Of a DNA stretch of 42,847 nt, positions 36,200 to 42,847 are shown piece by piece; within the stretch, counting starts at the first letter, position 1, and every line of letters begins with the position of its first letter. Origin of the DNA: Verrucomicrobiaceae bacterium (GTDB taxonomy: Bacteria; Verrucomicrobiota; Verrucomicrobiia; Verrucomicrobiales; Verrucomicrobiaceae); assembly GCA_027486585.1 (NCBI GenBank), contig JAIXOU010000022.1, forward strand, positions 1-42,847, written 5' to 3'. A model generated the notes under the pieces. That model worked only from the letters and a program-made list of their open reading frames with translations, had not been told where the DNA came from and searched no databases. Position numbers and translations under genes: made by a program.

Positions 36200-37144
36200 A
36201 TGATGTCTTCCCGTGTTTCATCTGCACTTATCTTATTATCCGCCCTGTTAGCAAGCAGCCTGCAAGGGCAAACGCAGCTAGACCCTGCACGTGCCGCGAC
36301 GGCCTCCGGCACGATCGCCCAATCCGCAGAAGATCAGACTGATAACCTAGAGGATGAGAACACCTTTTCCAGGCCTTCTTCGGGAGACTCCGATCTCGGG
36401 CAGCAGCTGCTGCTCAAGCCCCGCGTGAGTTCAAATCCCTTCAAGGTTTCAGTCGATGCCAGCTATTACTGGACAGATAATGCCGCCAATCAGGCCACGA
36501 ATAAAGCCCAAGACTACTTCCTCACGACGGGCGTGAATCTCGGTTGGCAGAAGAATCTCCAAGGTCGTTACTATGGTGACGCCTACCTCGGCCAGCACTG
36601 GTTCCGCTATGATTCCCTGCACGAGCTGAATTATGAAAACGCTGAGGCCAGTCTCGGCGTGCTAGCCATTCTACCTGAGCTCAAAAACTCCATCCTTCAT
36701 CTCCACTATTACTATCAGCGTATCACACGGGAATTTGGCAGCCCTATCTATGAAGCGCATAATATCCGTATGGGATTGCAAAAAACGTTTCTGATCGACC
36801 GCATGAACAGCATCAACGCAGGCTGGGTGAGTAGTTTTGGAGTTTCTGCTTCACCTGAGAGACTTCAACGTCACGAGCACGCCTTGCAGCTCGGGCACAA
36901 TCTGAAGCTCTCCAGTCACTGGACTCTTTCCACCAATTATCGACTAGCCTACTACGACTATTTTAATTTCAACGGTCGCGCAGATTGGTATCAGATCATG
37001 GGCACCTCACTGACTTACAAAGCCTGCAAAAACTTTGATGTCAGTGCGGGTTACTACTTTTCCATCAATCAGAGTAATAACAGTTTCTTCGATTATCAAA
37101 GTCAGCTCGGTGGCCTCAGCTTGACCGCTAAAGTCCAATTTTAA
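36200..37144 (+). CDS. Outer-membrane beta-barrel protein
   Basis: 314 residues: a signal peptide (about 1-23), a Ser/Asp/Glu-rich segment (about 24-75), then alternating amphipathic strands rich in Tyr, Trp and Asn (for example YYGDAYLGQHWFRYDS, HLHYYYQR, YRLAYYDYF) ending in AKVQF, the C-terminal aromatic signature of barrel assembly. It looks like a 12- to 16-stranded barrel related to uncharacterised outer-membrane proteins. It is followed by the FecR-domain gene after 18 bases, so the two are probably cotranscribed, and it is divergent from the cyclase across 101 bases. What passes through or binds to the barrel is unknown. Confidence 0.75.
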   Translation: MMSSRVSSALILLSALLASSLQGQTQLDPARAATASGTIAQSAEDQTDNLEDENTFSRPSSGDSDLGQQLLLKPRVSSNPFKVSVDASYYWTDNAANQATNKAQDYFLTTGVNLGWQKNLQGRYYGDAYLGQHWFRYDSLHELNYENAEASLGVLAILPELKNSILHLHYYYQRITREFGSPIYEAHNIRMGLQKTFLIDRMNSINAGWVSSFGVSASPERLQRHEHALQLGHNLKLSSHWTLSTNYRLAYYDYFNFNGRADWYQIMGTSLTYKACKNFDVSAGYYFSINQSNNSFFDYQSQLGGLSLTAKVQF

Positions 37145-37162
37145 TTCAGCACAGCCAACGTC

Positions 37163-37969
37163 ATGAAAACATTTCCTACCTTTAGATTGATCATCAAATG
37201 CAGCTTGGCACTTGGGCTTTGCACACCCGTTTTCGCCGGAGGTTATTCCAAGGCTGAAATCACACGGCTCACCAATGAGGTCCAAGTCTTAAAAGGAGAA
37301 GCAGCGCCGAAAGCCGCCATCGTCGGCCAGAGCATTGATCCTGTATCCACCGTGGCTACAGGGAATGAATCTCGCGCCGAGCTTCGGTTTCCTGATAAAA
37401 CACTGACCCGCCTAGGTGCCAATTCCCGATTCACCCTGCGGGGAGATGCGCGCACACTGGACTTGAATGAAGGTACGATGATGCTTCAGGTGCCGAAAAA
37501 CCAGGGCGGAGCCAAGATTCGCACCGCTGGCGTGACCGCAGCGGTCACCGGCACCACGGTGCTCATCGAATATCATCCAGGAGGCGTCATCAAACTCATC
37601 GTCGTGGAAGGCGAGTGCACGATCTTTTTGAACAACGATCAGAGTGAGTTTAAAACCCTGAAAACCGGACAAATGATTGAAATGCAAGATGGCAGTCCTC
37701 AGATACCTGATGTCCAAACGGTGGATCTTGAGCGCCTGCTGAAAACCTCCAAACTAATCAGCAAAACAGATCCTACCCAGCCGAATCAACAAGAGATCAA
37801 TCTGGCGGCTTTTGAGCAGCAGACACTGAAAAACAACGGTGACCTTGTGACCGGTAACATCATCATCCGAGACCATGCCATGAACATCGGCATCAATACC
37901 AATGCCGCCACCACCACCAACTTACCGCCAGCACCCATCATCATACCCAACAATAACGAAGAGCCTTGA
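37163..37969 (+). CDS. Secreted FecR-domain protein
   Basis: 268 residues with a signal peptide (about 1-25). The central FecR-like domain (about 70-160) shows LRFPDKTLTRLGANSRFTL, LNEGTMMLQVPKNQGGAKI and VTAAVTGTTVLIEYHPGG. No inner-membrane helix or sigma-binding N-terminus is present, so unlike classical FecR it is probably fully periplasmic and not an anti-sigma factor. The C-terminal 60 residues are polar and low in structure, ending in a Pro/Asn-rich tail. It is 18 bases behind the barrel gene and shares its promoter region with the cyclase, suggesting a common envelope-sensing role. That link is inference. Confidence 0.82.
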   Translation: MKTFPTFRLIIKCSLALGLCTPVFAGGYSKAEITRLTNEVQVLKGEAAPKAAIVGQSIDPVSTVATGNESRAELRFPDKTLTRLGANSRFTLRGDARTLDLNEGTMMLQVPKNQGGAKIRTAGVTAAVTGTTVLIEYHPGGVIKLIVVEGECTIFLNNDQSEFKTLKTGQMIEMQDGSPQIPDVQTVDLERLLKTSKLISKTDPTQPNQQEINLAAFEQQTLKNNGDLVTGNIIIRDHAMNIGINTNAATTTNLPPAPIIIPNNNEEP

Positions 37970-38008
37970 TTCTGAGGGTTCAGGATTCTGTCGGGCCGAA
38001 GGGCTTGG

Positions 38009-38932
38009 CTACTTCTTCGTCTTCTTCATGGGCGTGCTCGGTAGGGAGGAAACATTCAGCGTGAATGGCTTCTCCGGCTGTTTGCCAAGGAGTTGCAGAT
38101 CAAACCACTCCACCATGCGCTCGGTGTCCTGCGGCATCTCATGCCAGCCACCGTGGCCGGCACTCTGGCGGATGACGAGTTCGCACACGGTGCCGACTTC
38201 ATGACAGCGTTTCAAAAAACGCTCGGATTGCGTGATGGAGACCTGCGGGTCGGCGTCGCCATGCACGATGAAGATAGGCGGCTGGCCTTTGTGCACCCAG
38301 TAGATCGACGATAGCTCGCGCCCGAGTGTTTCGCGGCCTTCTGGTGTGGCGGCTTTGGGTCCAAACGCGGCCGCGTAGGCTTCCAGCTTGCCGATGCCGA
38401 CGGCGTTGTCGCCGGGCTCGAACCAGTTCAGGTAATCGGTGGGCGGGTAAAAGCACGCCACGGCATTCACGGCGCTGCTTTCGCGATCAATGGGGTCCGC
38501 CGCCTTCGCATTGCCAGGTCCGCCACGAGTCGCGAGCATCAGGCTAAGGTGACCGCCCGCGCTGCTGCCAGTGACACCGAGTTTCTGCGGGTCCACGCCA
38601 TACGACGCGGCATTCGCACGGACAAAACGCACCGCGCGATTCAGATCCGCGACGATCTCCTCCACCTGAAACCTCGGCTGCGTGCCATGCACGACGACGA
38701 AGGTCGTGTAGCCCGCTTTCGGCCAACCGCCGTCGCTGATGCCGTTGTGATTCGACTTCCAACCACCGCTCACAATCTTGATGATGCCCCCGCCGTTTGG
38801 CTGCGCCGGTTTGAAGACATCCATCGTCAGCGCCACGCCATCGTGTTTCGTGTAGATGACATCGCGGATACGCTCCGGCTCCTGGGCGAGCAGCGACGTG
38901 GTGATGAGAGCGAGGAAGAGAAGGTGTTTCAT
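38009..38932 (-). CDS. Secreted alpha/beta hydrolase, esterase-like
   Basis: 307 residues from the ATG at 38932, with a signal peptide (about 1-16). The nucleophile motif GSSAGG has S124, with Asp in HGDADPQVS and His in AGHGGWHEMP as the remaining triad. IIKIVSGGWKS takes the place of the usual HGGG oxyanion motif. It belongs to the BD-FAE/acetyl-xylan-esterase-like group, so ester removal from plant or algal polysaccharide is a reasonable inference. The C-terminus ends in a lysine-rich tail (MKKTKK). The frame is open 13 codons upstream to another start, but the signal peptide picks the ATG at 38932. It is divergent from the G8 gene. Confidence 0.88.
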   Translation of the reverse strand: MKHLLFLALITTSLLAQEPERIRDVIYTKHDGVALTMDVFKPAQPNGGGIIKIVSGGWKSNHNGISDGGWPKAGYTTFVVVHGTQPRFQVEEIVADLNRAVRFVRANAASYGVDPQKLGVTGSSAGGHLSLMLATRGGPGNAKAADPIDRESSAVNAVACFYPPTDYLNWFEPGDNAVGIGKLEAYAAAFGPKAATPEGRETLGRELSSIYWVHKGQPPIFIVHGDADPQVSITQSERFLKRCHEVGTVCELVIRQSAGHGGWHEMPQDTERMVEWFDLQLLGKQPEKPFTLNVSSLPSTPMKKTKK

Positions 38933-39070
38933 GGTTAGGGCATCGTTGCGACTTGGCGTCGGTTTGCGCAATCGCTTTCAGCATCGCCCACAAAAGCTCA
39001 TAGCAGGATTTTTTGATGGCTGCGCTTTGGCGGCAGAACATTTGTCCTCGGTAGGCGTTAGAGCCTCATC

Positions 39071-41059
39071 ATGCGTTTTCTGATCCTTTTTATGTCCCTC
39101 GCTTTGCCGGTATTCGGCGCGGCTCCCGTCATCCGCAGTGTTCAAAGTGGACCGTGGTCGGCGGCGACGACATGGGAAGGTGGCAAGGTGCCTGCGTCGG
39201 GGATGAGCGTGCTGGTGCGCATGGGGCACACGATCACCTATGATGTCATCGCTGCTGAGCCGCTGCGCTCGTTGCACATCGCGGGCACGCTCAGCTTTGC
39301 CACGGATCGCGACACGCGGCTGAATGCCGGATTGATTCGCGTGCAGCAGGATGAGGAAGTGAGCGAGGAGGGCTTTGACTGCGAGGCACACGCGCCGCAG
39401 GCAGGGCTCAAAGGCGGTGCCTTGCTCGTGGGCATGGCTGAGGCTCCGGTGGAGGCAAAGCACAGCGCTTTGATCCAGCTCACTCTGTTGGAAGGCATGA
39501 ATCCCGAGAGCTGCCCGGCCCTCGTGGACTGCGGCGGGCGCATGGAGTTTCATGGTGCGGAGATGAGCCGCACCTGGGTCAAACTCGGCTCCACGGCGAA
39601 GAAGGGCGATGCCACACTCGCGATCGCGGAGCCTGTGACAGGCTGGAAGGTCGGTGATCGTGTGGTGATCGTCAGCACCAATCGCCAGAGCAAGCATCCC
39701 GACAAAAAGACCTTCCGCGAGCATGCGCATGACCTCACTGAGACGGAGGAACGCATCATTCGCGAGGTCAACGGAACGCAGCTCACACTCGATGAACCGC
39801 TGGCCTTCGCGCACACCGTCGAGGGCCGTTATCGCGGTGAGGTGGCGAATCTCAGTCGCAATGTGATCGTCGAGTCCGCTGACCCCGCGAAGGCTCGCGG
39901 CCACACGATGTATCACCGCGAATCCAGCGGCGCGATCCACTACGCGGAGTTTCGTCATCTCGGCAAAGAGGGCGTGCTAGGGCGCTACAGCATCCATTTC
40001 CATCTCGTGCGCGACACCATGCGCGGCGCGTCCGTCATCGGCGCGAGCATCTGGGACAGCAGCAATCGCTGGATCACCATTCACGGCACTGATCATCTCG
40101 TGGTGAGGGATTGCGTCGGCTACAAGAGCGTCGGCCACGGTTTCTTCCTCGAAGACGGCACCGAGGTCTTCAACGTGCTCGACCGCAACCTCGCCATCCA
40201 GGCCGAAGGCGGCAAGCCGCTGCCCAAGCAAGTGCTGCCCTACGATCACAACGATGGTGCGGGCTTCTGGTGGGCGAACTCATTCAACACCTTCACCCGC
40301 AACGTCGCCGCTGAGTGCGACGAATACGGCTACCGCTTTGATGCCGTGGAGTCGCCCGATTTCTCACTCACGCTCAATGTGCCGCAGCCTGATGGCGAAC
40401 GTCGTCGCGTGGACATTCGCACGCTGCCCTTCGTGCGGTTTGAAGGCAACGAAGCCCACACGCAGCGCCGCCATGCCTTCAACTTCGGCGGATTCAGTGC
40501 CGAGGCCCGCAACCGCGAAAACCAAGGTAGGAGCGAAGGCGTGGCCGGCATCGGTCCCGATGAGCGGCATCCGTTCGTCATCAAAGATTACCTCGCCTGG
40601 GACGTGCATTGGGCGCTGCATCCGCGTCCGCCCTGCGTGATGCTCGATGGCATGGAGGCCGCTCACTCGCACTACGCGCTGTGGTTCGCCAACTACGACC
40701 GCCACGCCTATCGCGGCATCAGGCTCACCGACATCACCGTGAACCCCGATTTCCAACCCATCGGAACCCAGCCCAAACCCGCCGAGTATCCCAGTAAGCT
40801 TCAGCCCGTGGACGATCTGCCGCCTTCCAGCGTCATCACGCATGTGCTCAAGCAAAAAGACGGCACCCTGCTCGTGCGCGGCACCACCGCCGACAACAGC
40901 GAGTTGAAGCAAGTGCTCGTCAACGACAAGCCCGCGCATGAAACCGCAGCCAATCTCTCCCAGTGGGAGATCACACTGCCAATGTCTGACAAACTGACAG
41001 CATGTGCCAAAGACGCCGCAGGGAACAGCGAAGCGCGTCCGCATGAGCGTGTGCCGTAG
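39071..41059 (+). CDS. Secreted G8-domain beta-helix protein (CEMIP/TMEM2-like)
   Basis: 662 residues with a signal peptide (about 1-17). The N-terminal G8 domain (about 22-110) opens with GPWSAATTWEGGKVPASG and carries MGHTITYD. A long right-handed beta-helix follows (about 170-580): GATLAIAEPVTGWKVGDRVV-like text (KKGDATLAIAEPVTGWKVGD), SIHFHLVRDTMRGASVIG and VVRDCVGYKSVGHGFFLEDG are typical of the G8/parallel-beta-helix family that includes human CEMIP and TMEM2 hyaluronan-degrading proteins. A small Ig-like domain (about 590-655) ends the protein. Polysaccharide binding or cleavage outside the cell is inferred. It converges on the truncated serine hydrolase, 12 bases apart. Confidence 0.88.
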   Translation: MRFLILFMSLALPVFGAAPVIRSVQSGPWSAATTWEGGKVPASGMSVLVRMGHTITYDVIAAEPLRSLHIAGTLSFATDRDTRLNAGLIRVQQDEEVSEEGFDCEAHAPQAGLKGGALLVGMAEAPVEAKHSALIQLTLLEGMNPESCPALVDCGGRMEFHGAEMSRTWVKLGSTAKKGDATLAIAEPVTGWKVGDRVVIVSTNRQSKHPDKKTFREHAHDLTETEERIIREVNGTQLTLDEPLAFAHTVEGRYRGEVANLSRNVIVESADPAKARGHTMYHRESSGAIHYAEFRHLGKEGVLGRYSIHFHLVRDTMRGASVIGASIWDSSNRWITIHGTDHLVVRDCVGYKSVGHGFFLEDGTEVFNVLDRNLAIQAEGGKPLPKQVLPYDHNDGAGFWWANSFNTFTRNVAAECDEYGYRFDAVESPDFSLTLNVPQPDGERRRVDIRTLPFVRFEGNEAHTQRRHAFNFGGFSAEARNRENQGRSEGVAGIGPDERHPFVIKDYLAWDVHWALHPRPPCVMLDGMEAAHSHYALWFANYDRHAYRGIRLTDITVNPDFQPIGTQPKPAEYPSKLQPVDDLPPSSVITHVLKQKDGTLLVRGTTADNSELKQVLVNDKPAHETAANLSQWEITLPMSDKLTACAKDAAGNSEARPHERVP

Positions 41060-41071
41060 CTGCCCGTCGTG

Positions 41072-42022
41072 CTACTTCGTCTCCTTCTGCTTCAAGACGG
41101 AGGCAGGAGCGCTGTTGATGCCGATGTTGAGCGTTGGAGCGCTCGCTTTGCCTTTGAGGCCATAGGCAGCCGTCGCGGCCTTTTGGAAAGTGGGCAGGAT
41201 GTTTTTGCCATCGCCGGACCAACCGGCGTGCTGCACGAGGAAGACGGTGACGAGCTTGTTCTCGCGGTCGTAGCGCGAGTTCGTGCCGTAAGCGCCGCCG
41301 TGCGTGAAGGATTTGCCATCGGTGCCGAAGCCGAAGCCATAGTTTGATTTAGCCTCGCCGGATTGATCGCTCGTCGCGGTCTGCACGGCCTTTTCGGAGA
41401 GGATGCGCACACCGTTGAAGGTGCCGCCGTTCGCCATCATGCGGTAGAAGAGCGACAGATCATTCGCGGTCGAGAACAGACCGCCAGCAGGCATCGGGAA
41501 GCGCTCGCGGCTGTCGAACGGATAGAGAAGCTGACCGACGGGGAGTTCTTCGAGGCCATCCTTCGCCGCGTTCGGCTTGTAGGACTTCGCGAGGCGTGCT
41601 TGCTGCTCTTGGTTGGGCCAAAAGGTCGTATCGTTCATGCCCAGAGGCTTGAAGAGCCGCTCGGCGAGGATGGTTTCATACTTCATGCCGCTGACCACTT
41701 CGATGATGCGCCCGGCGGTGTTGATGCCCGCGTTGGAGTATTTGGATTTGCTGCAGGGCTGGAACAGCAGCGCCATCTTCGCGTAGCTGCTCACACGCTC
41801 GGCCAGCGGCTTCAAGTCCAGCGTTGGGGCTTCCATCGGCGATTTGAAATCAAGCCCGCTGGTGTGACTGAGCACCTCACGCACGAGGATCGGATGACGC
41901 GGAGCCACGAGTTCAGGCTTCTTCGGATCGGTGCTGAGGTTCACCCTCTGGCCTTTGAACTCCGGCAAATACTTCTCCACCGGATCATCGACGCTCACTT
42001 TACCTTCATCGACCAGGATCAT
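41072..42022 (-). pseudogene. Serine hydrolase (class C beta-lactamase family), 5'-truncated
   Basis: 316 residues from the first ATG. The sequence begins at MILVDEGKVSVDDPVEKYLPEF, which in this family is preceded by the SxxK catalytic motif and about 80 more residues. Later motifs are intact: YSN (SKYSNAGINTAG) and HGG (THGGAYGTNSRYD). The homologous text extends only about four codons upstream of this ATG (QAAAF) and then stops making sense in all three frames, so the 5' part with the nucleophile serine has been lost. As it stands the product has no SxxK and no signal peptide and should be inactive. An annotation program would call it an intact CDS. Its GC-rich sequence resembles its neighbours. 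Confidence 0.7.
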
Positions 42023-42186
42023 GAACGCCGCTGCCTGATCTGATGACCTTCGCCGGGCACTTCGTGGATGATGTGCGTGCGTCGATCCGCATTCGCCATG
42101 CGGCCCCCAACCATTCGAACGTAGCGCAGCCGTGAGATCCCTCGAAAAGACGACTCACGCATCACCTTCAACATCATGACGCGACC

Positions 42187-42246
42187 ATGAAACCCACCCT
42201 GACACTTCTCCGCCCTCTTTTGCTCGCGCCTCACTTCCTCGCTTGA
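42187..42246 (+). other. Orphan signal-peptide-like fragment
   Basis: A 19-codon frame, MKPTLTLLRPLLLAPHFLA and stop, looks exactly like the N-terminus of a secreted Verrucomicrobia/Planctomycetes protein (Lys near the start, hydrophobic core, Ala at the end), but a stop follows immediately. It lies 48 bases before the sigma factor gene. It is best read as the remaining 5' end of a deleted gene, although a short leader peptide cannot be excluded. Confidence 0.4.
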
Positions 42247-42293
42247 GAAAAAAATGTGACCAGCTATGCCGCTCGCGGAATTAGCCTCACGAC

Positions 42294-42818
42294 ATGGCAC
42301 GACCTGACTTTGACCAAGCGCGATTCATCGCGGCGCTGACCCGGTATCAACCGGCGTTGGAGGCGTTTTGTCATGCGCAGTTGGCGAATCGGCAGGATGC
42401 GCAGGAGGCTCTTCAAGCAACGTGTGTGAAGCTGTGGGAGAAGGCGGCGGACTGGGATGCGGAGACGGAGTTTCTGCCCTGGGCCTTTGCGGTGGCACGG
42501 TTCACGGTGCTCTCGCACATCCGCGACCGGATGCGCGACCGACTGGTCTTTGACGAGGATGTGGTGCTGGCCATGGCGCAGGAGACGGAGTCCGCCGCAG
42601 CGGAGTTTGAGGAGCGGCGCGAGGCTTTGGGGAACTGCATGCGGAAGCTCAAGGCGGAGCAACGAGGCATCCTGCACGCGCATTACCTCACTGGCCGCAC
42701 CGTGCGCGAGATCGCCACCGCCACGCAGCGCAGCGAGAGCGCGGTGAAGATGAACCTGCTGCGTCTGCGCGAACAACTCAGCGAGTGCATTCAACGTCAA
42801 CTCCATCCTTCCTCATGA
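42294..42818 (+). CDS. ECF-type RNA polymerase sigma factor
   Basis: 174 residues. Region 2 (about 15-80) has FCHAQLANRQDAQEALQATC and FLPWAFAVARFTVLSHIRDR; region 4 (about 115-165) has LKAEQRGILHAHYLTGRTV and a helix-turn-helix REIATATQRSESAVKMNLLR. The layout matches the Rhodopirellula/Verrucomicrobium sigma family (TIGR02989 type). It directs RNA polymerase to a small set of promoters, usually under control of a partner encoded next door. The next gene's ATG overlaps its stop (ATGA), as expected for such a partner. An A-tract followed by TGTGACC (42247-42261) lies 33-47 bases upstream and could be part of its own promoter. Confidence 0.93.
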   Translation: MARPDFDQARFIAALTRYQPALEAFCHAQLANRQDAQEALQATCVKLWEKAADWDAETEFLPWAFAVARFTVLSHIRDRMRDRLVFDEDVVLAMAQETESAAAEFEERREALGNCMRKLKAEQRGILHAHYLTGRTVREIATATQRSESAVKMNLLRLREQLSECIQRQLHPSS

Positions 42819-42847
42819 ACCCCGACGACTCTTCTTCATCGCATCGC
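42815..42847 (+). CDS. Start of the next gene (partial), probably the sigma factor partner
   Basis: An ATG overlapping the sigma factor stop (ATGA) opens a frame encoding MNPDDSSSSHR that runs off the window. In this sigma family the coupled downstream gene usually encodes an anti-sigma or FecR/LamG-type membrane protein. Eleven residues are too few to identify it. Confidence 0.55.
   Translation, partial: MNPDDSSSSHR

Noticed and set aside
38978..39958. Long open frame (326 codons) antisense to the G8 gene
   Set aside because: It is His/Arg/Ala-rich, has no family features, and arises from the high-GC third positions of the real gene on the plus strand.
40364..41044. Open frame (226 codons) antisense to the G8 gene
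   Set aside because: Same reason: a shadow of the G8 coding sequence, with no recognisable motifs.
41363..42043. Plus-strand open frame (226 codons) over the truncated serine hydrolase
   Set aside because: It is antisense to a recognisable serine hydrolase with intact YSN and HGG motifs; the opposite reading has no family features.
42060..42071. SSTK in another frame upstream of the truncated serine hydrolase, as a possible frameshifted SxxK motif
   Set aside because: The spacing to the downstream block is 16 bases too long and the flanking residues do not match the family, so it is probably coincidence.
42264..42806. Minus-strand open frame (180 codons) over the sigma factor
   Set aside because: Shadow of the ECF sigma gene; Arg/Leu/His-rich with no motif.

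Overview
The window looks like a piece of a Verrucomicrobia chromosome, close to the Verrucomicrobium/Prosthecobacter group. The evidence is indirect: a recA operator of the form TGTTC-N4-GAACA, an ECF sigma factor of the Rhodopirellula/Verrucomicrobium type, very large secreted multi-domain proteins, a secreted sulfatase, a G8-domain protein, and very few Shine-Dalgarno sequences. No rRNA, CRISPR array, insertion sequence, phage gene or plasmid function was found. No gene-free stretch exceeds about 300 bases; the longest (42023-42293) holds gene debris.

Layout. 1-5.7 kb: a secreted 1885-residue protein joining a carbohydrate-binding-like region, three copies of a jelly-roll-like repeat, a PQQ-type sugar dehydrogenase and a diheme cytochrome c. 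5.8-12.9 kb: mostly housekeeping genes (YjbQ family, a small metal-binding-like secreted protein, ssb, tRNA-Leu(UAA), galE, a TerC-type membrane protein, recA with a perfect SOS operator and a strong terminator, uppP, a DUF2062 membrane protein, an RlpA-like lipoprotein). 13.0-24.5 kb: one gene for a subtilisin-like protease of about 3819 residues. 24.7-32.7 kb: sulfatase, proC, a sensor kinase/response regulator pair overlapping by 4 bases, a lipoate/octanoyl-ligase family gene coupled to a gamma-glutamylcyclotransferase-like gene, and metX behind a lipoprotein gene. 32.8-38.0 kb: an AlkC-type DNA glycosylase, a CHASE2 adenylate/guanylate cyclase and, divergent from it, an outer-membrane barrel gene and a FecR-domain gene. 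38.0-42.8 kb: a visibly more GC-rich block with an esterase-like hydrolase, a G8 beta-helix protein, a 5'-truncated serine hydrolase, an orphan signal-peptide fragment, an ECF sigma factor and the start of the next gene.

How the genes fit together. The window mixes core functions (DNA repair, cell-wall lipid carrier recycling, proline, methionine, galactose and lipoate metabolism) with surface and secreted polysaccharide- or protein-degrading functions. Regulation visible in the sequence is the SOS operator of recA, several hairpin terminators, one two-component pair, a cyclase and an ECF sigma unit.

The most unusual structure is inside the giant protease. Ig-like domains of one type are interrupted three times in the same loop by large cargo domains, two of which are copies of a roughly 200-residue module I cannot assign to a family. 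I did not see a clearly new multi-gene system such as a defence island. The best candidates for something undescribed are this loop-insertion architecture and its duplicated module.
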